In this document: positions 47,523 to 59,403 of the stretch, in pieces | Numbering within the stretch: position 1 is the stretch's first letter | How the letters are laid out: each line of letters opens with the position of its first letter | Source: Trametes villosa | Taxonomy: Eukaryota; Basidiomycota; Agaricomycetes; Polyporales; Polyporaceae | Length of the DNA stretch: 64,000 bases | Assembly: GCA_002964805.2 (NCBI GenBank) | Contig: PUDQ02000098.1 | Location: 1-64,000 of the forward strand | Reading direction: 5' to 3' | The notes under the pieces: model-generated | Databases searched by the model: none | The model's input: only the letters and a program-made list of their open reading frames with translations | What the model was told of the DNA's origin: nothing | Made by a program: the position numbers and the translations under genes

Positions 47523-50258
47523 TCAGAGGCCCTCTGTGAAGCGGCTGTCAGATGCAGCCGCGGGTCCAGCAGCGTGCTCCGGCTCACTCGATCCCGGGGC
47601 CACGCCTGCGCCCGCGTCCTCCTCGGCGGGAGCGACCGCGTGCGGCGGGCGACCCTCCGGCGCCTTCTCCTGCTGCCGCTTGCTCGGCCGGCGCGAGACC
47701 GTCGCGCCCTCCCCATTCGCAGCGGGCTTCTTATCAACCTGGTGCGCGTAGCGAGGTTAGCGACGTCTAGCAGGCCCTAAGGGGACGGAAGACTTACTGG
47801 GTATCCGTGCGCGTCGTGCGCACCGGTGTGCGAGTACTCGGGCGGGCCGGCATCGTCCTCGGCCCCGTCGCGCGCCTCCTCGTACACCGCGTCGTCCTCC
47901 TCGTCCTGCTCCTCCTCGATGCTCGAGCCCTCCTCGTCCGTCTCCCCGAGGCCCTCTTCCTCGCTCGTGTACCCCGCCGCGCGCACCGCCGCCGCGACCG
48001 GCCCGCTGCGCTCCATCTGCTCGCTCGCGACAAGGTACCGCGCGCAGAGCATCCGCACGTCGTTCCACCACTCCATCATGTCGTCGTGCGAGCGCGCGCG
48101 GAACGCCCACGCCCGCCCGCTCGATCCGCCGCGCCCGGTGAGCGAGTTCTTCAGCCCGCGCAGCGACCCCGTGCGCGTGCTCCCCGCGCCATCCTTGCGC
48201 TCCTCGATGTGGAACTTGTGGCTCTTCGCGCTCGGAGAAGACGGCGGACCGAGCGTGCACAGCGGCAGGAACAGGCTGAACTGCGGCTTGTCCGCGATAG
48301 CTGGGTCAGACGACGTGAACTCGTGCAGGAACCCAGCGGGCGTAAGCACGTAGTACGCCTCGCGGTACGTGCGCGTATAACGCTTCTTGCGCTCCAGCAG
48401 GCCGGTGTGTACGGGGATTACGCTCGGGTCGTCCTTGCTCGGGTAACTGATGTGCTCCGGGTTGCGGAGCGGCGTCTCGGGGTCGACGAGGTGGTCTTCG
48501 CGCGCGGCGAACGAAATCCATTCGCGGTCAGGAGGGAGCGCCGACATGTCGCGCTCAAGGTTGCCCCAGAGGTCGCGAACGGCGTTGTCCATGCGCGTGC
48601 GCCATTCGGCGAAGGTCGCCCAGGCGGACTGCAGCGCCTGTATGAGGGACGCCTCGAACATTGCCGAGGACGCCTGTGTGAGGAGCAGCGACTTCTGCAG
48701 TGCATTCTCGGTGTGGACCTGTTTGGTGAGCTGACGCGCTACAGCCTGGTTGGCGACGTAAGGGTCGGTCCTCGAGGTGACGTTCAAGGGCGTGTTCTTC
48801 AGGATGGAAATGTTCGTCCCGAGGTCGCCGATAAGTTTCGCAGACAGTTCACGCTCTTTCGCTACGGCTGTCGCCAGTTTGCCCGTATCGTTTTGAATGT
48901 TCTATGTATGTGTTTGTATCGAGGTACTACGTGTTATAAGAGGGAGGGAATTCGCACCTTTATATGCGCCTTGATTTCCACGCGGAGCTTCTGGAGGTGT
49001 TGAACAATAGAGCCGTCCACGGTGCGCCCGAGGTTGGCGTGCTGGTCAGCGATTGCGCGTGTCTTATCACGGATGCCATAGAATATATCCTACAGTTTTG
49101 CAAAGAGTTAGCGTCACGCGAAGTGGAGCGAAAATATGTCAATGTGGTGAAAGCGAAGCGGGCTAGGTAGAAGTGTATGTGAGAGTGGAAGTGGTCGTCA
49201 AAACTAGGCCTATCGCAAGGCACAGCTTCACTCGCTTATATTGACCGAGCCTAGCGTGCTCATCAACTCACTCGCCCACATAGCCCATCGCGCGCACCGC
49301 TGACCACGACCTCGCCCTCGCTGTGCAGGTATGAGGCATCCACTACGTCCATCCTCGTTCACATCTGCGCGCGCGCCGTCCGCACCAAAAGGTATGCATA
49401 CACCAGGGTTACTAGCATCAGTGACCGCTGCCTCGTCCATGTGTGCACCGCGTCGCCTTCATGCACACGCCTGTCAGCCCGCCAAAACGGTGGAAGTGGA
49501 ACTACGCGCGGCGAGTCACAGTTCTAGTTCCACTCGCCATCCCACTTCGACTTCCGCTCAAATAGGCGGGGAAAAGGAAGGAAGTGGCGTGCGGAGAGCG
49601 ACGCGGAGGACGCGTCCCCAGTGCTTGTAGCGAGCGTGTGCATGGATGCGATGCCAATGCGAGAATGAAGCAAGGGTGCACGCGCGGAGATAACGCAGAC
49701 GTGAATGAGACATGCGTGACTGGCGAGAGAAAGGAGTTGTCGCGGCCACGAATCTCAAGGGGGTCACCGCCTGCAACCTGCGCGGCGAAGGCGCGAATGA
49801 GGACAGCAGTGTGCGCGGCGTGTCCAACGAATGCATGGATGAACACGCTATGAAAGTACCCACACATTCGGGCAGCTGTAAGGCCACCCGAGTGCGTGGC
49901 TGCTACAAGCAGCCGCAGCGACCTGTACGATCCAAAGTCCTCTTGGACGCACCTGAAGACCTCCCTCTCCTAGGAACTGGTTCCCCGAACGGAAGGGGAC
50001 CTGGATGACGGCGCCGAGCTTCGTCATCTCCCGCGCGACATTGTTCTCGATGTCGGCAATGCCCTCGAAGTAAGCGATAAGCTGCTTGACGATGGCTTTC
50101 CACGCGGTGAAGCGTTCGATGAGGATGTCGGAGGGACGGAGGTCGTGGGGCTGAATGTTCTTCTTGATGAGGGACTGGCTGCGAGAGACGGTCGAGCCGC
50201 GCCTGCTACCGGCGCGGGAGAGGGAGGTTGCGCGCGAGATGGAAACTGTTTCGTTCAT
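47523..50258 (-). CDS. SLM1: Slm1-like PH domain protein, TORC2 effector
   Basis: Homologue of yeast Slm1/Slm2, plasma-membrane phosphoinositide-binding proteins that work with TORC2 and eisosomes in actin and sphingolipid control. Exons are 50258-49953, 49089-48958, 48901-47798 and 47738-47523, all phase 0, giving 585 residues. An F-BAR-like helical region covers roughly residues 45-290 (Phe-Thr-Ala-Trp-Lys, Tyr-Phe-Glu-Gly-Ile-Ala, Arg-Glu-Met-Thr-Lys-Leu, then Ile-Arg-Asp-Lys-Thr-Arg-Ala-Ile-Ala). A PH domain covers about 310-430 (Leu-Glu-Arg-Lys-Lys-Arg-Tyr, Tyr-Tyr-Val-Leu-Thr, ending Trp-Ala-Phe-Arg-Ala-Arg then Glu-Trp-Trp-Asn-Asp). The C-terminus is acidic, then Ala/Pro-rich. The N-terminus is Ser/Arg-rich. 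The first intron is 863 nt, far longer than the other two (56 and 59 nt). A missed small exon there is possible, though the protein reads well without one. Confidence 0.88.
49090..49952 (-). other. 863 nt intron of the Slm1-like gene
   Basis: The donor (gtgcgtcc) is at the 49952 end and the acceptor (actgtag) at the 49090 end. The sequence is C/T-biased on the coding strand and contains short open frames on both strands. I find no terminal inverted repeats or direct duplications that would mark an inserted element. Confidence 0.55.
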
Positions 50259-53200
50259 GGTGGTCGAGGGGAAAGGTGGGGAGAGGGAAAAAGAGAGAGG
50301 AGCAACTTAAGCTGGTCGCGGCGGCGGAGATCCCAAAACCCTCAGTAGCCGGCGGACGTCATGTCTCCTTCCCATCGGGCAAAGCCTCGCTCGACGGCCA
50401 CCGTCGTCAAGGACATCGAGGCGTCCGAGCAGCCGCGTCGTGAGTGTCGATCCCGAGAGCAGCCTGAGAGTCGCGGGGGCATGACGTCACGCGTCATGGC
50501 CTTCTCTTCTTTTAGGCGCCAGCTCTCAGTCTCTCGCTCGTCTCTCAGCAGCTCTCAGCCGGCCCTCGCTTGCTCTTCGTCGCGCTCCTAGCCTGCGCTC
50601 TATGCCTGCTCACCACTCTCATGGCCCGTCTCCAGGGCAGATTTCCGCGTGCCTGCCCTCGTCTCTGCTGCTGCACTCGCTCTTTGGTCTCTCTCTCTCT
50701 GTCTGCTCTCGTGCTATGAGTGCGCCCTCTTCTCGAGTTCGTCTATGCCCTGTCTCTGCCTATGCTGCCGTGTGCTATTGCCTACCGCGTCGTTCCTGCG
50801 ACGACGGGACGCCGTGCTGCACTGCTGACTTCGCTTCGTTCCCCCTCGCCCTCGCCCTCCAGCACTGTCACAGGTCGTCCGCGACGAATTCAACGCGACG
50901 GCGGCCACCGGCCGCGGTCTTGCTGCACGCGCTCGTGCCTAGCCGATAGCAGGGGAGAGACAAGCTCCTCGCGAACTGCAGTAATACGGGGTACGCCCGC
51001 AGCCACCCTCCATCTGACCGCACCCGGGCTTAATCCGTCTCTAGGTACATACATACACATCCGAGACCGCGCGCCGGGACGATCCCACGCGGGCGCGCGG
51101 GAACTGACGTGCTTATGTGCGCCCGGCCTCTGGGATGTGTTTCCGCTCCAGGCCGCGGCGCGCACAAGCTCCGACTCGGTCTCGTCAACCGGCTGAGATG
51201 TGGACGGGGTGCTCCCTACGTAGCGGTAAGCTCACATGTCCTGCGGTAGCAAATGTCCCTGACGTACGTGCGTGATACAGTGTGGCCAGCGGCTAGCCCT
51301 GGGAAGACGTCCGACGGTACTCTGCAAATCGAAACCCCGGGGCTACCTGCGTGGTGGTCAGCATCCGGCCGTCGACGACGAGCGGGACGTACCGAGCGGG
51401 CGAACGACCCGGCGGGCGAGCCCACACACGGCCAGGCGGCTCGCCACGAGAGGGGAGAGGGGCACGAGCAGGAAGCTCGGAGGGGATGCTGGGCATCCGT
51501 CAGTCCACGTCCGCGCCCTTATACCCCCCGCCCGCTCGACGTTCACGCGCACGGACCAGACTCGCGCCGCACACCCCCGCCTCCGCACCCCTCCGAGCGG
51601 TGTTTCGCCACGTCTCCCCGCGAAGGCAAAGGCGAAGCGGACGCGGACGCGGCGACCCGGAGGCGCCTGTGGCCAAGCGGCGCGCGCGCCTGAAACGGGG
51701 CCTCGGACGGAAAGATGCGCATTGCACGTTGTGCCGCCGCGCGCCCGCATCCCGCGGTGCCCCGCCGCCAAACCGTGTACGCGGTTCGTCGCCTCGGAGC
51801 GGGCGGACGTCTGCGCCGCGGCTCGGAGTCTCCAGGTGAGTCCTCGTCGTGCCGGGGTGTGCGGACACACGACCATGCGCCTCGGAGGCGTGCGCCGTGC
51901 CGCCATCCTCCAGGCGTCGGTGCATACCCGCTATCGCGAGCTCGGAGGTGCGCACGGCGGGCTCATTGCCGGGAGAGGATGCGACCCTCGAGCAGACGAC
52001 ACGACGGTCGGATAGAGCTGGAGCCGGGGCTGCGATAGCTGCACGCCGCGTATCACCCCTGAGCGGCTCACGCTCCGCTCAAGCCGTGCATGCACGCCGG
52101 ATCGGATGCGCAAGGCGCGTCGGGGTCTCGGTCGCCGCTGTCTCGGAGGCGGCGGTCGGGAGTGCTCTGCGATTACAGACCGTACTACTGTACGCTGGGT
52201 GCGACGTCGTGCTGATGTGCGAGGACAGGTTCGTCGATGCCCTGCGAGCGGTCACATCGCCGGAGCAGCCCTCAGCAGCGCAACCGCGTCGAAGCCCTGC
52301 CCGACCGTTCCGGGGCCCCGCCGCACGCCGCAACGGCCGACGCGCCGGTCTGTACACTTCCGCCAAGCACGCGGGCGGGGCTTTTGCACGGCCCGCGCAA
52401 GCGTGACCGAGCTGGGGACGGCACCTCGACCGAGACGGCGGCGCGGCTGCCCGGGAGAGGTACCTCGTGTGCGCCCTGTATCCGGAATCGTCTCCGAGTC
52501 GCAACGGCGCACGGGTGTGTCCGCCTCTGCGCTGCCCGCTCTCGGGTACGTCTGGGCGGAGGGGTCTCGCTGGTGCTGCACGGCGCGGCGTCTAGTGCGA
52601 GGTGCACGTTTGTGTGGATCGCGCAGGCGTGTCGGCGCGCGTGTGGGAGCGCGAGGGCGCGATGTATATGCTGAAACGGGCACAATCGTAGCAGATGGGG
52701 CATCCCTGGGACGTGGTGGCACGATTCTTGTGCTGCCGTGGTGTGCGCGGATGGGACATCCATAGGTCGTGTCGGCGAATGCGCCACAAGGCCCCTAGCG
52801 AGTTGTGCGCGACGCTCTCGCGCGCTCTCGTTTCGTCTGTTCCCGCCATGGCGCGGTATCCGGAGAGGGAGGTGTCGACCCGGAACGAAGCTGCGAGTGC
52901 GCCGTTCTTCGGTAACCAACGTCTGCCGCTCAGGCTCGTGCGTACGAACGGCCTCTGAGCCTGTCTCCCGCCCGCCGACCGCGACGGGGTGCGAGCCGTC
53001 GACGGTCGCATCCCGGCCTACACGCGAACGACAACAGCGTCGCGCCGCCGCCCGCCAGTGCACCACCCGCTGCACCAAGCCGCGGAGCGCACACCGCGGC
53101 CGGCGCATGTCTTCACGGTGAGCCTCCGTCTAGCTTCTCTCTCCGTCCTTACCGCCCCCGGATCGTTTCTAGCGGGCGCAAGTCGCACTCGTGCCGTCGA

Positions 53201-56200
53201 GCATGGCCGGCCGCGACGTTCGCCCGCGCGGAGGACTCCGAGTCGCAGCAGTCTCTGGATGTCGCGCCTTCCTCCGGACCCCGCGCCTTTGTACGTGCGC
53301 ATAGCTCGCGCGCCACGGACGCGCCTCAAGACGGCGGGTCGGCGGCGTGCACGTCGAGACGCGGTCTGCCGCTCAGACGGACACGGGGCACTCGCGCTGG
53401 CCGCCGACGATGCCGACGACGACGACGTCGCGCCGGCTGGCCGCTATCCAGGCAGCAGCGCATGCGCCGTGAGCGGCGCACGTACAGACGCGTGAGTTTC
53501 TTCGGACACTCGCTGCCCGTGTACCCTGACGCCCCGGGCTCGCCTCTAGACCTCACACAGATCTCCGCCGTGCCGTCATGCACGACCGGCTTCGGAATCC
53601 GCCCGCACACAGTGCCCCAGGGGGGGAACACGCCGCATTCCGGAGAATACGCCGTGCACGTCGCGGGACGCCGGCGCGTTGGCGAACGGCGGACCGGCTC
53701 TGTGCGTCTTGGGCAGTCGGCGGGACGGGTTGCCGCGTACGGGGCGAGTATGTTACTGTACTCTTCCGCGGCGCGGCCGTACCGCCGCTCATGCGCGCAA
53801 CATTTGTGTCTGTCGGGCGTAGCGTGCGACGGCGCTTGCAGGACCTCGGACGTTCTCGACACGCTCGGACACACGTCCGGCAACACCGCCCTACGAGTGC
53901 ATCCGCGACGGGTGCTAGCCGGGACGGGCCCCAGGGCGCATATCGCTACGGCGTGCGATCCAGACGGTGCGTCTTGTCATCCGACAGCTCGGCGAATCCG
54001 CCTGGGAGGGGACGCGCACATTACCTGCCGGAGGCCGCAACAGCCGTTCGAGTGCGCGTACCTTGGGCGGGCGCGCGGCGGGCGGGGCGGGCGGCAGCGT
54101 GAAGCCATCTGCGTGGCGGGACGGTGAGAACGAGGTAAGCGTCGTGTTCCTGCTAGGGATGCTACCGTACTAGCATGGGCATTCTCTACAGTGGGTTCCT
54201 GACGCGCCCTCGGTGCGCTACGAAAGTGAGTGCCTACGTACTCTTCTGCGGGAAGGCTGCATAGTACCGAGTTTGCGCCCTGCGCTATCGCGAGCAACCT
54301 CCGCAGCAATGCAAGGCCTACCGCCGCGGCCGCGTGCGGCCACACCTTCCGCGCGCAACCTTCCGATATCCCAACACGCCAGGGCTCGCGGCAGCGCTCA
54401 CTCCGCCCGCGGGTACGCGTATCCCATGTCCGAGTGCGCGTACTTCGCGTTCGCATTTTGACGGCGCGCGTCGCCGAGTCTCCGGCTTCGTACATCTCAG
54501 GATGTAGACTCGCGGAATGGCGGGGATGAGGTGCGGGTCGCATTCGTACACGGGGAGACTGGCTCGATGCTAACCTGCCTTTTTCCACAAGATGATAGCC
54601 CTATAGTCTCAGTTGACCGGATGCATCTGATTGAGCAATGCTCACCACCCGGATGCATTCGCCCTACCGGATGCATCCACATCCCGCCCGATGCGCAAAT
54701 GCATTTGCGTTCGATCCGATGTACAGATGCATCTGTAAACTACACTTGCATCCGAAGCCACTGTGCCACTCGGCGTCAAAATATGGAGTTGCTCGTTCGG
54801 GATCGAACGCGGCGCGCGTAGCGAACAGCGACAGTGTGCTTATCCACTTCGCCAAAGGTCTGTTGGAGTTTATCTGAGTACGGTACCGATAGGTGTTCGC
54901 GGCCACCACTCACCTCGTCCTGGCAATACCGTGCTCATCTCAACACCGTCTCCCTGCCATGGCATGGATACTAGCGGGCGATGCGGCGAGATATGCAGCA
55001 AGTGTCCGACTGTTGCAGCAATGGAAAAGGGTATACCCCCCGGGAGGTGGCTTGAATCACTTTGCAGCCCCAGTGCCACCCGCGACGATCGGGTGGGCCT
55101 CCACGCCGAGCTTTCTGTAGCTCTACGTCTTCGGAAGGCCGACAGTACGTGCACACGGTGTGAGCCTCGAGGCCCACGAGATAATACAGAGAGAAGTAAA
55201 GAGGGTTATGGAGGACCCCTAGAGGATGTCGCCTAGAGTCAGCTCATTACACCGGAACTAGTGCCAGCGCAGCTGGGAGCCCTGTTGAGAACGAAGTAAG
55301 ACCGGAATGGAGGTGAGTCGGAGCGTGCAAGGGCACGGACGGGGTCGAGTACTGAATGCAGCGGGAAGTTGAATATGGGCTCACGATTACGCGGGGATTT
55401 GAAAGGAAAACGCCGGGGAAGCTATTCGAGAGCATGAAACTCAAAGTTTCTACGGTACATGAGAACGGTACGTAGAGGGCCTTCTCTACGAGGGTGGAGT
55501 CGACGGCGTCAGGAGTTGCAGGCGGATATGTAGTACACAAGAGCGGCGTGGGCGCGCGCCGCGTCGGTCCAGTGAATGCAGCCTACTCGCGCGACGAGAC
55601 AGCCTTCGGCGTGGCAATGCACCACAACACCATGTGCGCGAGCTAGGTAGTACTAGGAAGATGTAACACTCAGTACGAACAGCGCGTGCATCTGCGGGTA
55701 CGGAGAAGAAGGCGGGATGCTATCTGCCTCCGCGTCGAGACGATCGAGTCGGACTTGCCCTCCTCGGAGCGGGCGGCAGAGTGGGCGGCGGACTGTCCAT
55801 CAGCGCAAAGAGGCGGGCCAGGTCGCGAGGACGTGCGCACAGGTGAAATTCAGCTTCCGCAGGAAGAGCACGAGCGTGTACTCTATGAGGTTGCCTGGAG
55901 CAGGTCATATCACCCGGCTGTAAAGCAACACATGAGCAAATGCTTGAGTCGTACGCATGGGCACTCTGACATACTCTATTCATGCGCGCCGCGCTCGACA
56001 GCGACTGGGGTGCCCCGATTGTACTGGCGACTGTCCGCCGCCGCTTCTGACAAGTAATCGGAAGCCCCCTCCGGGAAACACTCATCAAGGGAGAGCTGAT
56101 GTGCGGCGCACTCGAGAAGGCGACAGGAGGAGGAACGGTCCCCGCAAGCGTCTCCGGCTGGGTAGGAAGTCGGGAACTACGTCCTGCGGTATGCACACCT

Positions 56201-56686
56201 CTTGCTTGTGCCCGGGCAGGACGGCGTAGCGCGGCAGAACGTTGCTGCTCCGATGGACGAGCACAACGCTCCCCGCGCATCCCGATACACTGCCGACGCG
56301 GATGCCTAGTACCCTCGTAACGACCGTCTTGTACTTATATCACCTCGGCGGGTACTATCGCCTGCGAAGCGGCGCAATGTGACAAAGCCACAAAGCCTGG
56401 AACGAGCGCATGACGAATGAGGAGTGGTCGAGCGCGAGTGGACGTGATGATCGTGGCGGAGAGCTTCCCTTTTGTACCGCTATGGATCGTGGTGGAGATT
56501 GTCTAGCACACCGCCGTACGCGTTGAACATACCGCACCGAAGAGTAGCACGTAAGGCAGCGCGAGTAGGGAGGGCGGGGATACACAAGTCTCTCATCAGC
56601 CCGATCCCAACTTGCAACGCGGTCTCTCTACGAATACGAGCGAACTCGACTGTATCCGAATTCATACGACAGCAGTGTACGTAATC
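50259..56686. other. gene-poor GC-rich 6.4 kb region
   Basis: No gene model with matching splice sites found. From about 51.2 to 54.2 kb CpG is very frequent and all six frames stay open for long distances with Arg/Pro/Ala/Gly-rich products, the expected effect of composition. Positions 50510-50730 carry many ctctc motifs on plus. The 54.6-54.75 kb part has the ATGCAT palindromes. From 54.9 to 56.6 kb composition is more balanced but no gene is evident. Confidence 0.4.
54621..54736. repeat. ATGCAT palindrome cluster
   Basis: Five ATGCAT sites in about 110 bases (54621, 54653, 54671, 54699, 54727). Three lie in longer perfect palindromes: ggatgcatcc at 54669-54678, cgcaaatgcatttgcg at 54694-54709, and acagatgcatctgt at 54723-54736. 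It looks like the repeat-dense end of a mobile element or a protein-binding array. Neither is shown. Confidence 0.65.
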
Positions 56687-58294
56687 CTACAGCGACGTCT
56701 TGCGCTTCTCGCGTTCGAGGGCCGGAACACGAAGCACGGGCAAGTTATCGAGGAATACACTCAGGGACGCATCGCGCTGCATTGCCAGTTAGGAAACACG
56801 GCATGTCTGAGACGTAGACACTCACTAGATCAATCTTGTCCTTGAAATGAGCATGGCATAGGCTGAGGAGGCGGGAGTAACGATAGGCCTGTCTATGGTG
56901 GCAGTCAGAGCGGAACGAAGGAGGTAAACTAGCGGACACACCTGCGAGCGTACGCAGCCGCTGCTGGCTCAAGATCGTCCTCCCTCTGCCCGGCACGGTC
57001 TGTCCACTCGCGGCGATAGTACCCGAAGAACCGTACAGTTCTGGCCATCTCCTCCCTCAGCAACCGAACATCTTCCTCCCAGCGCTTTTTGATCGCACTG
57101 CAGCGAAACCAGTGGGCTCGGAGAGCTGTACAGTAGTCAGCAACTGGACGGGTGAGTACGAGGGGACGAACCGTCGCTGTAGAACGCGTTGTACGGGCTG
57201 TCTGGTTTACCGTTCGAGAAGTCGAACTTCTCCCAGAGCCAGGATACCGTCTCGCGACTTTCGTTGAGCTTGCGCTGCTCGGTGTCCACGGTGAATTTGA
57301 CCACGTCCTGCGGGCGTAGAGGGCGGAAAGAACTGTCGTCTTCGGGCATGCCTAGAGCGACGAGGGCCACACGGGCACGGCGATATTGGTTGGCGACCGT
57401 GCGTACGGTGTCCTCCATGTGGCGAATACGCGTCACAGTACGCGTCGCGTTTTTCTTGTTGACGGCACCAGCCTTCTTGATCTTGTACGCCTCACGACCG
57501 ATGATGGCTGTCCGTAGTTCATCCAGCGTGTCGCTCGCCTGCGCTTGGCGGACTTGTCGCTCGAGTTGCACGAGCTCGCGCATGCACGGTTCACGGAGCA
57601 CGGAGTCGTCGTACGAAGACGGAAGAGCGACGGCAGCGTCGTGCACTTCGCGCCAGGAGTCAGACTTGCCGCCCACGACGCGCGAAGGTGGGAACCCCTT
57701 GCTGATCGCGCCTGTGATCTCACGACGGTCACGTAAAGGAAACGAGGAGGGGGTGCTTCGGGCCGACACGGTGGGGTTGGCTTCGAGGAGTTTCACGGCC
57801 TCATTTACAAGTGGAGATATGTAGGTGCGGCTCAGAGTGAGACACGCTGCGACGTTGGAGAGATAGCGCTGGCAGCGAGGTTGGAGAGCATCGAGGTCGG
57901 CATCGTCGCTCTCTAGAGCGTCCAAGACGGCATCCCTAGCCAGTCCAGTCAGCCGGCGACGAACCAACGACGTTAGCGAGTAGCACACCTTTCGTTCTCG
58001 AGCTCAATGCATTGGAGAATGAACCCTAGCGGTCCTACGGCTTCGTCACGAGCATTGTCGTGTTTCTTGCCTATCATGTCGAGCAACTGCTTATCCGTGA
58101 GGCCTTCCAAACGTCAGGACGTGTCCGATCGGGCGAGTAGGGAAGAAGCATACCATAGTTCTTGTTTAGGAGATAGGGATTATCCGCCTTTTCGAACCGC
58201 CGAGGATCGACCACGTTCGTCTCCCACTCAGCCTCCATCTGTCTCCACGTGGGTATCTTCTGCTTGTGCTCCGGCTTCATGTTCTCCTCGAGAG

Positions 58295-58302
58295 CGGCGA
58301 GG
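58295..58302. repeat. target-site duplication, left, copy 1
   Basis: CGGCGAGG, repeated at 59396-59403 on the other side of the element. Confidence 0.92.
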
Positions 58303-59395
58303 TAAGGCTGGACAACGGGTCCGGGTCAATCCCGGGTAGACCTGGGAAAACCCGGACCCGGACCCGGAATGAGCCGGATCCGGCGGATCTAGGTCAACCG
58401 GATCCAGATCATGACCGGATCTAGGTTAGGGTTAGCCAATGCGGAGTACCCGGGACGGATCCTCCTCTGTCCTGCTCCTGCAGCAGCTTACCTCGAGACA
58501 GTCTACAACTAATGCTTTACACACCCATCTTACTAGTCTGTGGGCTCATTGAACTGCTCATTGAACCCTTTTTGTCCAACAGAAGGGCTAGAAGTTCAGG
58601 AAGACCTGCAGGAGGCGATGATGGCATCAAAAATTTTGCGATTCTGGAGCCGTTCCTGGGCGTATACAGTTGCGAATGGGCTCGTTAGGACGGGCTAGAG
58701 CAGGGCTATCCGCCGCATCCAGGTACGTCTCAATCCGACCGTTAGAACGTTCGCTATCGGCCATTCTTCACGGACAGTCATACTTTACAGCTTTTACAAT
58801 CACTCTCCTCTCTGGGCTTCGTTTATTGCGCTCATTGAGGTTTCAGATTTGACCACAGTGCCCCCCCTCCCATTTGCATCCATTCGCATCGAATTCTATC
58901 CAGTGTACGAAGTTCTATGGCCAAGCCAAGATGTCAGCCTTGGCTCACAGCCATATTGCGCGTAGCGGAACCGTTACACCGCGGACCGGCTTGCGAATGG
59001 CAGCGTTGGAATCGCGTACGCATTCCCTTTCTAATGATATGCTTCCCATCCAAATCCGTCCACGGGGTCGCCCGGTACCCCCCTGCCCTCCTCCTCCCCC
59101 TCCCCACATAGTTTAGCTCATATCTCCTTCATTTCGACGCCGTTTCCTTTACTTCAAGTTGACGAATGCATGCAGAGCTGGTATCTATACATCTATGCTG
59201 TACCAATACGAAAATTCCACCATTTATTTTTTGAGTGCTCGGGCAGGTCAACCCGCGGGTTACCTGGATCCGGATCCGCGGATCCAGGTGAACCGTGGCC
59301 CCGGATCGGCCCGGTTCTAGGTCGAGCTCTAAATCCGGGCAAAACCCGTAGGTCCGGATCCGGATGATCCGTAGGTAGATCCGTGTCCAGCCTTA
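58303..59395. mobile_element. non-autonomous hAT-like element, copy 1
   Basis: A 1,093 bp element with 12 bp perfect terminal inverted repeats (TAAGGCTGGACA at the left, its complement at the right) and an 8 bp target duplication, CGGCGAGG, at 58295-58302 and 59396-59403. An 8 bp duplication with TA(A/G)NG-type ends fits the hAT superfamily. It has no open frame above about 80 codons, so it cannot encode a transposase. Subterminal regions are dense in ccggatcc/cccggg motifs, with a perfect 11 bp inverted repeat at 59272-59282 and 59289-59299. It sits inside the KDZ transposase gene. Confidence 0.92.
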
Positions 59396-59403
59396 CGGCG
59401 AGG
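59396..59403. repeat. target-site duplication, right, copy 1
   Basis: CGGCGAGG, matching 58295-58302. Counting one copy only, the KDZ reading frame is continuous across the site. Confidence 0.92.

Noticed and set aside
47807..49003. 398-codon plus-strand frame opposite the Slm1-like gene
   Set aside because: Arg/Leu/Val-rich mirror of the PH-domain exon; the minus strand has clear family motifs.
51272..54600. Overlapping open frames up to 278 codons in all six frames
   Set aside because: Composition artefact of CpG-rich DNA; products look random and no frame stands out.
58670..59116. 60-80 codon frames inside both hAT-like copies
   Set aside because: Present in both copies only because the copies are near-identical; too short and without transposase motifs.
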